Shown here in pieces: positions 42,552 to 52,649 of a stretch of 53,460 bases of DNA. Positions within the stretch are counted from its first letter, which is position 1. Every line of letters begins with the position of its first letter. The notes under the pieces are model-generated. The model saw nothing but the letters and a program-made list of their open reading frames with translations. It was not told the origin of the DNA and ran no database searches. The translations under genes were made by a program, and so were the position numbers. Origin of the DNA: Eubacteriales bacterium. GTDB lineage: Bacteria > Bacillota > Clostridia > Eubacteriales > Anaerofustaceae. The DNA lies in NCBI GenBank assembly GCA_024685545.1, contig JAIKVR010000022.1, positions 1 to 53,460 of the forward strand, written 5' to 3'.

Positions 42552-44186
42552 TTATTTATCGGCATCAACAGGTACACCAGCGTACCAGAATCTTCCTCTT
42601 TCAACTCCGACAGCGTTGGGGTTGACGAGTGCGAATGAACCGTAGCCCATCAGAGGTACGTAGTAGCTCTTTTCCTTGATCATGTAGGTCTCGATCTCAT
42701 GCAGGTAAGCGTCACGCTCAGCACCGCTCATGTTCTGGGCCTTCTTGATCATCTCATCGCCGACTTCGTCACCGAGGGATACGACGGGGCCGACACCTGT
42801 GGTCTTGCACAGATCCGTGAAGTTGGAAGGATCATAGTAGTCGCAGGAGAATCCGCCACGGCACATCTCGTATCTTGCCTGCTCACGATCTTCGAAGAAG
42901 GTCCTGATTTCAGCAGTCTTGAGAGTAACGTCGATGTAGACATCAGCCAGCTGAGCCTTGATGATAGCGGAAACCGTATCATGCAGAGCTGTCTGGTTGT
43001 AGTAGTAGGTAACGCTCAGGCGGTTGGTCTCGCTGTAGCCAGCTTCTTCCATCAGTTTGCGGGCTGCATCTTTATCGGTGTAAACGAGCTTTTCCATCTC
43101 GTCGCCAACGGTACGGAAGTCACGTCCGTCTGACTGAGGAACACCCTTCGGAACGAATCCGTTGAGTTCGTAGTATAAGTCGGGCAGTTCAAGTGCGGTA
43201 ACGAAAGCCTGACGGTCAATGCCGAGAGCAATGGCGCGGCGGACTCTTTCGTCCTTGAGTGCGGGGCAATCATCGTTGTAGCTGTTAAGCATCATGTAGT
43301 AGTTCGCGGGAGTCATGTAGACCTGGAGCGCCGGAGAACCAGCCATGGTAACAGCAACGTCAGCGTTCAGCGAAGAAGCGTAGTCGACTTCTCCGTTCTC
43401 AAATGCCAGACGCTGGGCGTCCTGGTCGGTGATGACCAGTCCGACGAGCTTCTCGGAGATGACCTGATCGGCATTGGCGAAGTATTCGTTCTTGACCATG
43501 TCGAATTCCGTTGTAGCGTCGAGGGAGACGACCTTGAAGGCACCGTTGGTGATGATGTTGTTGACATCATTAGCCCAGTCGGAGGTGTGCTCTTTGGTCA
43601 CATCTGCGCGCTGCGGGAGCCATACGGATGCAGGCATCATTGAGGCAAAGAACGGGCAGGGGGTCGAAAGGGTGATCTTGATGGTATAATCGTTAACCTT
43701 TTCGAATCCGACGTCGTCCATGTTAGCGATATCGTCGCCGTCATGTGCTGCGGCATTCAGAACGTAATCGCAGAATTCATAGACATAGTAGGAGTTGGCT
43801 CTTCCCATTCCGATCGTGCGCTTCCATCCGTAGATGTAATCGTCCGCGGTAACGGGCTTGCCGTCTGACCAGGTGTTCTTTTCGCTGAGGTGGATCGTGT
43901 ATTCCATGCCGTCATCGGATACTTCGTATCCGACACAAGCCTGATTTACCAGATTACCTTTACCGTCAGTGCTGAACAGAGGCCAGTAGATCTGTCCGAC
44001 GAGGGCACCGGTGACAGAGTCATCGATTATCGAAGGGTCGATCTGTCTGGGTTCGCCGGCGATCGCGAAATAGAATGTGTCGCGGTACTTACCGGCGGTC
44101 TCTCCACCGCCTCCTCCTCCGGAACATCCTGCAAGGAGAACGCAGAGGGCAACTAACAAAAGCTTGATAGTTATAGATTTTTTCAT
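42552..44186 (-). CDS. oppA: oligopeptide ABC transporter substrate-binding lipoprotein
   Basis: 544 residues from ATG 44186, chosen for GGAGGGG just upstream and the signal peptide that follows. Signal peptide with lipobox LLVALCVLLAGC and then a Gly run; family SBP_bac_5 (GEPRQIDPSIID near the N-terminus; SDGKPVTADDYIYGWKRT; RRAIALGIDRQAFVTAL; KLMEEAGYSE). Captures peptides outside the membrane for the OppBC permease. It lies last in the operon, 138 bases past oppF; it may have extra expression from its own signal, but no clear promoter was found. Confidence 0.93.
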   Translation of the reverse strand: MKKSITIKLLLVALCVLLAGCSGGGGGGETAGKYRDTFYFAIAGEPRQIDPSIIDDSVTGALVGQIYWPLFSTDGKGNLVNQACVGYEVSDDGMEYTIHLSEKNTWSDGKPVTADDYIYGWKRTIGMGRANSYYVYEFCDYVLNAAAHDGDDIANMDDVGFEKVNDYTIKITLSTPCPFFASMMPASVWLPQRADVTKEHTSDWANDVNNIITNGAFKVVSLDATTEFDMVKNEYFANADQVISEKLVGLVITDQDAQRLAFENGEVDYASSLNADVAVTMAGSPALQVYMTPANYYMMLNSYNDDCPALKDERVRRAIALGIDRQAFVTALELPDLYYELNGFVPKGVPQSDGRDFRTVGDEMEKLVYTDKDAARKLMEEAGYSETNRLSVTYYYNQTALHDTVSAIIKAQLADVYIDVTLKTAEIRTFFEDREQARYEMCRGGFSCDYYDPSNFTDLCKTTGVGPVVSLGDEVGDEMIKKAQNMSGAERDAYLHEIETYMIKEKSYYVPLMGYGSFALVNPNAVGVERGRFWYAGVPVDADK

Positions 44187-44323
44187 TTCCCCTCCATTTA
44201 GGATTTTTTTATTTATACAACAGTTCCCCCGATGATTTGGTATTTGGGACTGTGGTATATCGTTGGTTTGCGGGCCCTTATTGATTGTCATGACCGGCTC
44301 CGCTGATGGATGGTGCTATACAG

Positions 44324-45301
44324 TTATTTTTCGTAAAGATGGCAGCTCACCGTACGTGTTCCGACTTCTATCGGCTGCGGTCTTTCGGTACGGCAGCGCT
44401 CTGTTGCCTTGGGGCAACGGGTGCAGAACGGGCAGCCTGCTGGCGGATTGATGGGACTCGGGACTTCACCTTCCAGAACGATCCTGTTCCTTGCTTTTGC
44501 CTGATCCGGATCAGGGATAGGAATAGCCGAAAGCAGAGCACTGGTATAGGGATGGAGCGGACGATGGTAAACGTCGTTTGAAGGTCCGAGCTCCACGATA
44601 TGCCCCAGATACATGACGCCGATCCTGTCGGAGATGTACTTGACCATCGACAGGTCATGAGCTATGAACAGATAAGAGATATTCATCTCTCTCTGTATGT
44701 TTTTGAGCAGGTTGACCACCTGGGCCTGAATGGAAGCATCCAGAGCGGAGATAGGTTCATCGCAGACGATGAATTTCGGGTTGACTGCGAGGCTTCTGGC
44801 GATTCCGATACGCTGTCTCTGTCCGCCTGAGAATTCCGCCGGATAGCGTCTTATATGGTCAGGCTTAAGCCCTACTATCTTCAGCAGTTCTACTGCTCTT
44901 TCTTCCCTCTCCTCATCCGTATCGTAAATGTTATGGATGATCATGGGTTCCTTGATGATCTCGCCGACTGTCATCCTCGGGTTCAGGGATGCGTACGGAT
45001 CCTGGAAAATCATCTGCATATCCTTGCGGAAGGCTTTAAGATCCGCTCCCTTGATTTTGGAAACATCCTTGCCTTCAAATGTGATGCTGCCGCCGGCCGG
45101 CTCGTACAGTTTAACGATAGTACGTCCGAGGGTCGTCTTTCCGCATCCGGATTCGCCGACCAGTCCGAAGGTCTCTCCTTCCTTAACATCGAAAGTCACG
45201 TCGTCAACGGCTTTGACTATCTGTTTCGGGGCAAAGATTCCTTTTGTAACGTCAAAATATGTCTTAAGGTTATTTACCTGCAGAATTACATTTTCACTCA
45301 T
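44324..45301 (-). CDS. oppF: oligopeptide ABC transporter ATP-binding protein OppF
   Basis: 325 residues from ATG 45301. Walker A GESGCGKTTL, signature SGGQRQRIGIARSL, Walker B FIVCDEPISALD, and the Opp/Dpp-type C-terminal extension (NPPAGCPFCTRCPKATERC) with four cysteines that form a small cluster-binding or metal-binding knot in this subfamily. Overlaps the 3' end of oppD by eight bases, so translation is coupled. Powers peptide import together with OppD. Confidence 0.95.
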   Translation of the reverse strand: MSENVILQVNNLKTYFDVTKGIFAPKQIVKAVDDVTFDVKEGETFGLVGESGCGKTTLGRTIVKLYEPAGGSITFEGKDVSKIKGADLKAFRKDMQMIFQDPYASLNPRMTVGEIIKEPMIIHNIYDTDEEREERAVELLKIVGLKPDHIRRYPAEFSGGQRQRIGIARSLAVNPKFIVCDEPISALDASIQAQVVNLLKNIQREMNISYLFIAHDLSMVKYISDRIGVMYLGHIVELGPSNDVYHRPLHPYTSALLSAIPIPDPDQAKARNRIVLEGEVPSPINPPAGCPFCTRCPKATERCRTERPQPIEVGTRTVSCHLYEK

Positions 45302-46298
45302 TGTTCTTCGCCCTCTCATCCGTCAGCCAGCATGCGCACTGGTGTGTTTTGCTGAATGTAGTAACCTCAGGCGGGAAATCCTTGCAGACCCTCATCGCCT
45401 TCTCGCAACGTTCGACAAATGGGCATCCTTTCGGGGGATCAAGCAGGTCCGGAGGAGATCCGGGAATAGGCTTCAGGTCTTCCTTGCTGTCATCTTCCGG
45501 ATTTGAGATGCAGCTGATCAGTCCCATGGTATAGGGATGCTTCGGTTCATAGAATATCTCCTTGTCGGTGCCTATCTCGACGATCTCTCCGCCGTACATG
45601 ATGGCGATGCGGTCGCAGAGCTTAGCCACGACTCCGAGGTCGTGCGTGATCATGATAATCGCGGAATTGGTATTCTTTTTAAGTTCGTCTATCAGCTCGA
45701 GCACCTGGGCCTGAATGGTAACGTCCAGAGCAGTGGTCGGTTCGTCGGCTATAACTAGCTTCGGGTTATTGGCAAGCGCGATGGCTATAACGATACGCTG
45801 CCTCATTCCTCCGGAAAACTCAAAGGGATACTGTTCTATACGCTTTTCAGCTTCCGGGATGCCTACCAGCCTCATCAGTTCCAAGGCTCTTTCCCTCGCC
45901 TGAGCCTTGGTCATGTCGGTATGGTTCAGCAGGGGCTCAACAAGCTGCGTGCCGATCTTCAGAACCGGGTTCAAGAAGGTCATAGGGTCCTGGAAGATCA
46001 TGGCCATCTTGTCACCTCTGAGCTTTCTCATCGCCTCGACATAGGCTTTTTCATTCGGGAACGATGAAGGCGTGATATCCTCACCATCGAATTTGAAGGT
46101 ACCTCCTGCCACATAACCGTTGTCGGCCAGCAGTCCGATCAGAGAGTACATGGTCTGGGATTTGCCGGAACCCGATTCGCCGACTATTCCCAATGCTTCG
46201 CCCTGATCAACATCCAATGACACGCCGCGCACCGCCTTGACGATACCCTGGTCTGTCTTAAACTCCGTGTAAAGATCCCTGATTTCTACTAATGCCAT
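45294..46298 (-). CDS. oppD: oligopeptide ABC transporter ATP-binding protein OppD
   Basis: 334 residues. Walker A GESGSGKSQTMYSL, signature FSGGMRQRIVIAIAL, Walker B LVIADEPTTALD, and the C-terminal DLLDPPKGCPFVERCEKAMRVC extension. Pairs with OppF on the cytoplasmic side of the OppBC channel. Four bases separate it from the end of oppC. Confidence 0.95.
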   Translation of the reverse strand: MALVEIRDLYTEFKTDQGIVKAVRGVSLDVDQGEALGIVGESGSGKSQTMYSLIGLLADNGYVAGGTFKFDGEDITPSSFPNEKAYVEAMRKLRGDKMAMIFQDPMTFLNPVLKIGTQLVEPLLNHTDMTKAQARERALELMRLVGIPEAEKRIEQYPFEFSGGMRQRIVIAIALANNPKLVIADEPTTALDVTIQAQVLELIDELKKNTNSAIIMITHDLGVVAKLCDRIAIMYGGEIVEIGTDKEIFYEPKHPYTMGLISCISNPEDDSKEDLKPIPGSPPDLLDPPKGCPFVERCEKAMRVCKDFPPEVTTFSKTHQCACWLTDERAKNNE

Positions 46299-46302
46299 AT
46301 TA

Positions 46303-47235
46303 TTACCTCCGCTTCGTCTGCAGGGCTTCGCCGATGCCGTCTCCGATGAAGTTCAGCGAAAGCATCGTAAGAGCGATCGCAGATACCGGCCAGATGATCT
46401 GGATCGGGTGGTTGAAGATCAGCGAACGGCAGTCGTTTGCCAGCTTTCCCCAAGAGGGGATCGACGGATCAAGTCCGATACCGACGAAGCTCAGGAATGA
46501 TTCAGTAAAGATCGCTCCGGGAACCATCATCGTCAGGGATACGATGATCGGTCCGAGTGCGTTGACTATAAGATGCTTGAACAGTATTCTGGAATTGCTG
46601 GCTCCGATGACCTGGGCTGCCAGAGAGAATTCCATTTCCTTAAGGCTCATGACCTGAGTGCGGACCTGACGGGCCATTCCTATCCATGATGTCAGGCATA
46701 TCGCCAGCATCATCGAGCCTACCGAGTTGCCGAAGACCATCAGTATGAGGATGACGTAAAGCAGGCTCGGAACTGCATAGATGACATCGATGACGCGCAT
46801 CATGATCATATCAAGATTCCCGCCAACATAACCTGCGATCCCGCCATAGACTATTCCGATGACCAGGTTGATGGCCGCAGTGGAAAATCCGATAGCCAAG
46901 GATATGCGGGCACCGAACATGATGCGCACCAGGATATCGCGTCCCAGCTTATCGGTACCGAACGGATGCTCCATACTAGGCAGAGCGTTGCGGTTGGCCA
47001 TGTCCTGCGATTCATAGCCATAGGGCGAGATTATCGGGACCACTATGGCCGCGATAATCATGAGAACGACGAAGATCAGTCCGAAAAGGGCCAGCTTATT
47101 CTGTCTGAAACGGCCCCAGGTGTCCTGGAAGAAAGTCTTCGAGGACATCGCGATGAATTCAGAGTTTTTCTCAGAATCGGGAAGCGTAACGAACAATGAG
47201 TCGTCGGGCTTCTGTGTTTGCGTAATTGTGCTCAT
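46303..47235 (-). CDS. oppC: oligopeptide ABC transporter permease OppC
   Basis: 310 residues. A long N-terminal cytoplasmic part, then a membrane segment (LALFGLIFVVLMIIAAIVVPI), the OppC external loop with GTDKLGRDILVRIMFGARISL, four further segments, and the ATPase-contact loop EFSLAAQVIGASNSRILFKH. Normal length. Between oppB and oppD in the operon. Confidence 0.94.
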   Translation of the reverse strand: MSTITQTQKPDDSLFVTLPDSEKNSEFIAMSSKTFFQDTWGRFRQNKLALFGLIFVVLMIIAAIVVPIISPYGYESQDMANRNALPSMEHPFGTDKLGRDILVRIMFGARISLAIGFSTAAINLVIGIVYGGIAGYVGGNLDMIMMRVIDVIYAVPSLLYVILILMVFGNSVGSMMLAICLTSWIGMARQVRTQVMSLKEMEFSLAAQVIGASNSRILFKHLIVNALGPIIVSLTMMVPGAIFTESFLSFVGIGLDPSIPSWGKLANDCRSLIFNHPIQIIWPVSAIALTMLSLNFIGDGIGEALQTKRR

Positions 47236-47250
47236 TTTCCCCTCCTCTGT

Positions 47251-48174
47251 TTATTTATCCAGTTTGATTCGCGGGTCCGCGATGGCTGCTGCTATATCAC
47301 TTATCAGAGTCATGACGACGACGAGGGTCCCAAGGAAGATCGTCAGTCCCATGACCAGAGTGTAGTCACGGTTGGTGATGGAGCTGGTGAATTCCGCCCC
47401 GATGCCCGGGATGGAAAACAGCGATTCTATAACCAGAGAACCGGTGACAAGGCCGGAGAACATGGGTCCGGCATAAGTGATGACAGGAAGCAGCGCGTTC
47501 TTCAGACCGTGCTTGATGATAACCATTGTTTCCTTAGTTCCTTTGGAGCGGGCTAGAGTAATGTAGTCCTGGCCCATGACATCCCTCAGGCTTGAACGGG
47601 AAAGCCTGGTGATCGACGAAACCGGGCCGAGGGAGAGGGCGAACACAGGCAGAATGTACTGTGTAGGTTCCTTCAGTCCGACGACTTTGACCCAGCCCAG
47701 CTTGACAGCGAACAGGACCATGCATCCTATGGCGAACAGATAGCCGGGGATGGATACTCCCAGAGTCGTCATCAGGGTTATAAGGCTGTTGACCCAGCGT
47801 TTTTTCGAAAGGGCCGAGAAGATCCCAAGGGCAAGACCGATAAACATCGACACCACAAAGGCCATGACGCCCATACGGAAAGATACCGGTGTGCGTTTCG
47901 CGATGATATCGGAAACCAGAAGACCTTTCTTGGAGATGGATTCTCCGTAGTCACCCTTTGCGGCATTAATAAGGAAAGTGATGTACTGCTGACCGACGGG
48001 CTTATCCAGGTTGTACTTGGCCCTCATGGCCTCGTAAGCTTCGGGAGTTATGACCTTGTTGTCCTGAGCGAAAGGATCGCCGGGCATTGCTCTTACCCCG
48101 AAGAAAGTAATAGTAGCCAGGATAAGTAGTGTCAGAAAGCCGATAGCCAGTCTTTTTACTATATACTTGAACAT
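47251..48174 (-). CDS. oppB: oligopeptide ABC transporter permease OppB
   Basis: 307 residues from ATG 48174, chosen for AAAGGGG upstream and because the protein then starts MFKYIVKRLAIGFLTLLIL as OppB does. Six membrane segments; external GDPFAQDNKVITPEAYEAMR; ATPase-contact loop YITLARSKGTKETMVIIKH; end PRIKLDK. First gene of the operon, behind the promoter at 48236-48264. Confidence 0.94.
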   Translation of the reverse strand: MFKYIVKRLAIGFLTLLILATITFFGVRAMPGDPFAQDNKVITPEAYEAMRAKYNLDKPVGQQYITFLINAAKGDYGESISKKGLLVSDIIAKRTPVSFRMGVMAFVVSMFIGLALGIFSALSKKRWVNSLITLMTTLGVSIPGYLFAIGCMVLFAVKLGWVKVVGLKEPTQYILPVFALSLGPVSSITRLSRSSLRDVMGQDYITLARSKGTKETMVIIKHGLKNALLPVITYAGPMFSGLVTGSLVIESLFSIPGIGAEFTSSITNRDYTLVMGLTIFLGTLVVVMTLISDIAAAIADPRIKLDK

Positions 48175-48235
48175 CTTTTTCCCCTTTCTATATAGTTTCC
48201 GGACAGGAATAATAAATATGATTATATTAAGTGAG

Positions 48236-48264
48236 ATTATACACACCCGCATATGCCTTTGCAA
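48236..48264 (-). promoter_or_regulatory. promoter of the opp operon
   Basis: TTGCAA (48264-48259), 17-base spacer, TATAAT (48241-48236) on the minus strand, 62 bases before oppB. The remaining 48265-48697 stretch between opp and ogt is A/T-rich with no gene I can support. Confidence 0.8.
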
Positions 48265-48697
48265 CCTTTTCTATATCTTTTTTCCAATTTAATGATTTAA
48301 TTTAGTTAACACTTTCTTTCATTTTGCGTGTTTTTACCTTATTTGCTTCAGCACACAGATGATTTTGTAAAGGGCAGATGATTGTATGAAATCTGCATAA
48401 TTGTGCGTAATGATACAATTTAATTACATGTATTCAAAAAAACCCTCCGTCAGACTAAAGAAGAGTATTTCCATGTGTTCCCGTAAGACGAACACCACAT
48501 ATGCGCAGCAGCCTGACTAATATAAATGAAGGCTCCTGCCGAATAATCTGCACCGGTATTTAAAATCTGTACAGACCCATCCGGATCCCTAAGTTCTGGT
48601 ATACTGTGAATGCAAAGATGTGCATTACCTTCCCTCTGTCTCCGGTTCCACAGTTTTTAAGATATAATTGAGATACCGATCTTTCACGGAGAAGACC

Positions 48698-49234
48698 ATG
48701 CATTTGACAGGATATTACGAATCGCCTTTGGGCGTTATAGAACTCGTTTCAGACGGAAAAGCCCTTACTGGACTTCAATTCTGCGGACAGGACTTCAATG
48801 CTCCACCTATCAAGGAGAAAGGATATGATAAAAACGACTTGTCTGTATTTGAAGAGACATTACGCTGGCTTGGTATATACTTTACGGGTACTGATCCCGG
48901 CTTTATTCCTCCCCTGTTACTCAAGGGCTCTCCCTTTCAGCTGTCCGTATGGCGCATACTGCTGGAGATCCCCTTCGGGAGAACGATGAGCTATGGTGAG
49001 ATAGCAAAGATTATTGCTAAGGAGCGCGGGATAAAGAAGATGTCTTCCCAGGCTGTTGGCGGTGCGGTCAGCCGCAACCCCGTTTCGCTTATCGTGCCAT
49101 GCCATCGGATTATAGGCTCGGACGGCAGCATGACAGGTTACGGCGGAGGTATCGAAAGAAAACTCGCGCTTCTGAAGCTGGAAGGTATAGTCATGGGAAG
49201 CGCCGCAGTAAAGGCTTTCTCAAAACAGCACTGA
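48698..49234 (+). CDS. ogt: methylated-DNA-protein cysteine methyltransferase
   Basis: 178 residues from ATG 48698 (CACGGAGAAG upstream). Active-site motif PCHRI with acceptor C135, preceded by helix-turn-helix RTMSYGEIAKIIAKERG and AVGGAVSRNP and followed by GSMTGYGGGIERKLALLKLE. Removes alkyl groups from O6-alkylguanine in one turnover per protein. Normal length for Ogt. Placed between opp and an MBL-fold gene; no operon partner. Confidence 0.94.
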   Translation: MHLTGYYESPLGVIELVSDGKALTGLQFCGQDFNAPPIKEKGYDKNDLSVFEETLRWLGIYFTGTDPGFIPPLLLKGSPFQLSVWRILLEIPFGRTMSYGEIAKIIAKERGIKKMSSQAVGGAVSRNPVSLIVPCHRIIGSDGSMTGYGGGIERKLALLKLEGIVMGSAAVKAFSKQH

Positions 49235-49321
49235 TTCATTGAAGGGAGGGGCTTCCAACCAGCCATAGAAAAACCGAATACTTGATGATAAAATAAAAGT
49301 AAAGAAAACACAGGAGGGATC

Positions 49322-50029
49322 ATGAGAGAGCTTAAGACTACGACCGTAGCATACGGAAACGGCATCTTTGCGATAGACCAGCAGATGGTGAGGGCTTTCC
49401 TTGTGGTAGGAAATGGAAAGGCCCTCCTCATTGACACCGGAGCAATTCAGACGGATATCCAGAGCATCATCGCCGGAATCACCGATAAACCGGTAACGGT
49501 CGTGCTCACACACAGTGACGGGGACCATACCGGTAACCTTCAGGCTTTCAGCGAGGCATTTATTCACGCCAATGATCTCGAAAACGTAAAGACGAGACCG
49601 GAATACAAAGATGTAGCACTCAATGAAATGAAAGCAGGAGATGTATTCGACCTCGGGGGACGCAGGCTTAAAACGCTGTTCATTCCCGGACATACTCCAG
49701 GTTCCATTGCGCTGCTTGACGAAGAGAACAAGCAGATTTTTCCAGGGGATACCGTGTCTTACGGCCCGGTATACATGTTCGGCAAAGGCCGCAATATCAA
49801 CGACTATCTCGATACGCTGAACTATCTGAGAGGCTTCAGAGACGCCGGTGCATTCAACAGTGTCTACTGCGCGCACGGCGAATGCCCGCTGGATCCTTCG
49901 ATAATCGACACACAGATAGAGCTCACCCGCGGGATCATGTCGGGGGCAATCACAGGAGAAGAAACACCGATGAGGGGAGACACGGTGGTGCGCCTTGCAA
50001 AGCTGGGCAAGACCGGTATACTTTATTGA
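49322..50029 (+). CDS. MBL-fold metallo-hydrolase
   Basis: 235 residues. Metal-binding motif THSDGDHTGN (H64, D66, D68, H69), next ligands in LFIPGHTPGSIALLDEE and IFPGDTVSYGP, and a late His in VYCAHGECPLDPS. This is the glyoxalase II-like branch of the metallo-beta-lactamase fold; the substrate is unknown. CAGGAGGGATC upstream supports ATG 49322. Terminated by the hairpin at 50102-50129. Confidence 0.88.
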   Translation: MRELKTTTVAYGNGIFAIDQQMVRAFLVVGNGKALLIDTGAIQTDIQSIIAGITDKPVTVVLTHSDGDHTGNLQAFSEAFIHANDLENVKTRPEYKDVALNEMKAGDVFDLGGRRLKTLFIPGHTPGSIALLDEENKQIFPGDTVSYGPVYMFGKGRNINDYLDTLNYLRGFRDAGAFNSVYCAHGECPLDPSIIDTQIELTRGIMSGAITGEETPMRGDTVVRLAKLGKTGILY

Positions 50030-50101
50030 ACAGGGAAACCGCAGCGAAGATTAGAGAAATCCCTCTGAACCTGAATTATTAAGCAAATTGATTCGTTAAC
50101 G

Positions 50102-50129
50102 AAACAGCGCCGGCGTGCCGGCGCTGTTT
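50102..50129. terminator. terminator between MBL-fold and DUF362 genes
   Basis: Arms 50102-50114 and 50117-50129 (AAACAGCGCCGGC and its complement) form a 12-13-base stem with a minimal loop, T-tail on the plus side and A-run on the other. It serves both convergent genes. Confidence 0.88.
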
Positions 50130-50162
50130 TGCTTTCCTTTGAGGCTGCGAGCAGTCTGTTAA

Positions 50163-51161
50163 TTACAGATCGAACGGAACTACGTCCTTGACAGCTTCCT
50201 CCGGGGTTATGATCGCCCCTCCGTTATCCAAATCGATCATGATATATCTGTCGTTTCCCATTCCGAGCTCCTTCATATAAGTGAGCTGTCTGAGGCCGTG
50301 ACGCGTCTCGATGCGCTCGACGAGATCATGGTGATCTTTTTCCGTAAGAGCGTAGACGAGATCGACAGAGGCCTGATCTGCGGCCAGGATATCCGTCGAT
50401 GCGATGATGCCGATGTTCGGAGTGACTACGGGAGCAGCATTCACGCCTTCACAGTCACAGGAAACGGACATGTTCCTCAGTGTATTGACGTAGGTGACGT
50501 TTCTGCCGAAGTGGTCTATGGTCGCCTTGGTCGATTCAGTCATCCTCTCCATGAATTCTTCCGTTTTGATATCCCACATATTGGGCTGTCCAGGAGTGGT
50601 ATGGATCATTTTCTTGCCTATCCTGCCGTCCGCGCATCCTATGCCCAGGTTTTTATTGGATCCCCCGAAACCTCCCTGAGTATGGCCCTTGAAATGCGTG
50701 AGGGCGACCAGTGAATCGTAATCGAGAAGTCCTTTGCCTACGGTCATATGGTCAAACCACTTTCCACCTGCGACAGGCAGGTCCGCTGTACCGAATTCAT
50801 CCATGATATCTACAGGAGCAAAAGTCCATCCGTTGGTCTCAATGGTCTTTCTGTGAGCTTCTGTCGTATAGCGGCCGCCCTCATAATATGTATTGGTCTC
50901 TACAATGGCGCCGTCCTTGATTTCTTTTTCGAAGAATTCCCTGACCCATTCCCTCGGAAGGATATTCGGACCCTGAGGCTCGCCTGTGTGGAGCTTAACC
51001 GCCACCTTTCCGCAGATATCTCCGTTTACCTTCTCATAAGCTTTTATAAGCCCTGCTGCTGAAAGATCCCTCGTAAAATAAACGATGGATTCGTTGCCTT
51101 GCCTTTCGCTCATCGGGATGTATTTTTCCCCGCCCGTGCCGGGTACTGCCTTTTTATCCAT
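50163..51161 (-). CDS. DUF362-domain protein
   Basis: 332 residues from ATG 51161 (AAAGGGAG upstream); the open frame extends further upstream without a start signal. Core blocks VAVKLHTGEPQGPNILPREW, ETNTYYEGGRYTTEAHRKTI, GKGLLDYDSLVALTHFKGH and GGFGGSNKNLGIGCADGRIG are those of DUF362. Many relatives carry ferredoxin-like domains; none is seen here, and only a few cysteines (SCDCEG) are present. Function unknown; predicted cytoplasmic. Confidence 0.85.
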   Translation of the reverse strand: MDKKAVPGTGGEKYIPMSERQGNESIVYFTRDLSAAGLIKAYEKVNGDICGKVAVKLHTGEPQGPNILPREWVREFFEKEIKDGAIVETNTYYEGGRYTTEAHRKTIETNGWTFAPVDIMDEFGTADLPVAGGKWFDHMTVGKGLLDYDSLVALTHFKGHTQGGFGGSNKNLGIGCADGRIGKKMIHTTPGQPNMWDIKTEEFMERMTESTKATIDHFGRNVTYVNTLRNMSVSCDCEGVNAAPVVTPNIGIIASTDILAADQASVDLVYALTEKDHHDLVERIETRHGLRQLTYMKELGMGNDRYIMIDLDNGGAIITPEEAVKDVVPFDL

Positions 51162-51430
51162 GTTGAATCTCCCTTTCTGAAAATGCTTTACTACTTTTAT
51201 TATATAATACGCGCCAGTTTTTTCAAAGAGATGAGGGAAAGCCCGTTCAGAGCTTGACATGAGTTGCATCCCGAAGTAGTATTTTAAGATATCGGGGCAT
51301 TGAATGGTCTTTGCAGGGCCTGTCAGCGGAAGCATATTCATTTTTCAGGAACAGGTTCTGCCTTTTTTCATTCCGAAAACAGCTCCGTCAGCGCGTATAA
51401 CCTCAGCCAGCTCCAGAAAGGTGACAGCAT

Positions 51431-52600
51431 ATGGATCTTATCAGAGAATGCATAGAAAAATACCATGAAACGATGATCACCGAACGCCGCCACATGCATG
51501 CACATCCAGAGCTTTCCGGAAATGAGTACGAGACTTCAGCCTATATACAGGAAGAACTCAGCAAAGCAGGGATATCTTTCGACATTGTGCCGCCCGGCAA
51601 GAGCGTTATCGCGGTGATCCACGGAAAGAATCCCGGTAAGACCATCCTTTTAAGGAGCGACATAGATGCTCTCCCTGTTACGGAAGCGACGGGGCTGCCT
51701 TTTTCTTCCGAGACCATTGGAGTCATGCACGCCTGCGGACATGACACACACGCAGCGATAGGAATCACCGTTGCCAAGGTCTTGAACAGCATACGGGACA
51801 AACTGCACGGTACAGCTAAGGTTGTTTTTCAGGAAGCGGAGGAGATAAGCTTCGGTGCAAAACATGTATTGGAATCGGGTCTCATCGATGACGCAGACAA
51901 CTCGCTTATGCTGCACGTCGACGTGTCCCGTCCGACAGGTGTTTTCGGGACGAATTACGGAGTAAGGAGCGCTATGACCGCCATCTGCAAGGTAGTGGTC
52001 CGAGGCAAAGGAGGACATTCAGCGTTTCCTGAGACCACAGTAAACCCCGTACTGATAGCCGCACGTATCATCGAGGCAGTCTCGGAGATCACAGCCTATG
52101 AGATTTCCAGAGATGATTTCGTTCTTATATCCCCGACCGAGATCACGTCGGGCACCAAGAACAACGTGATCCCGCAGACTTGCGACATCACATTCAACGC
52201 TCGTTATTACGACAGCAAGTTCGTGGAGCTGATCCCTGAGCTCATCTCAAGGAAAGCGAAAAACATCGCGGCCTCCTCGGGAGGAGAAGCCGATATCCTC
52301 TTCAGTTCGCACGGCAAGCCGATGGTAAACGAAAAGGATTCAGTGGACAGGGCTCTTTCGGTCATCGAACGCATATGGGGAAAAGATATGATAGAGCTCA
52401 CTCCGCCGGGGCTTTTCGCAGACGACTACGCATATATCCAGGAAATAATACCGGGAGTGGCTGTGACCATCGGGGCCGCAAAGGAAGGAAATACGTCTGC
52501 ATCGCACAGCCCGACGATGATGCCCGACGAGGCTTACATGGATACCGCCGCCCGCTTCGCCGCTGAATACATGGCGGAATATCTTGGATTCGCCGAATGA
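51431..52600 (+). CDS. M20-family amidohydrolase (aminoacylase/carboxypeptidase type)
   Basis: 389 residues. Family blocks RRHMHAHPELSGNEYETSAY, LLRSDIDALPVTE, MHACGHDTHAAIGI (metal ligands), FQEAEEISFGAKHVLESG with the catalytic Glu pair, and VVVRGKGGHSAFPE in the lid/dimer domain. Hydrolyses N-acyl amino acids or related amides with two metal ions. AGAAAGGTGAC upstream. Fits amino-acid and peptide use next to Opp and aminopeptidases; exact substrate open. Confidence 0.93.
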   Translation: MDLIRECIEKYHETMITERRHMHAHPELSGNEYETSAYIQEELSKAGISFDIVPPGKSVIAVIHGKNPGKTILLRSDIDALPVTEATGLPFSSETIGVMHACGHDTHAAIGITVAKVLNSIRDKLHGTAKVVFQEAEEISFGAKHVLESGLIDDADNSLMLHVDVSRPTGVFGTNYGVRSAMTAICKVVVRGKGGHSAFPETTVNPVLIAARIIEAVSEITAYEISRDDFVLISPTEITSGTKNNVIPQTCDITFNARYYDSKFVELIPELISRKAKNIAASSGGEADILFSSHGKPMVNEKDSVDRALSVIERIWGKDMIELTPPGLFADDYAYIQEIIPGVAVTIGAAKEGNTSASHSPTMMPDEAYMDTAARFAAEYMAEYLGFAE

Positions 52601-52649
52601 ACTGCCTCAGAGTCCATTTAAGCCTATATCCAGGAGAATATACACAGCA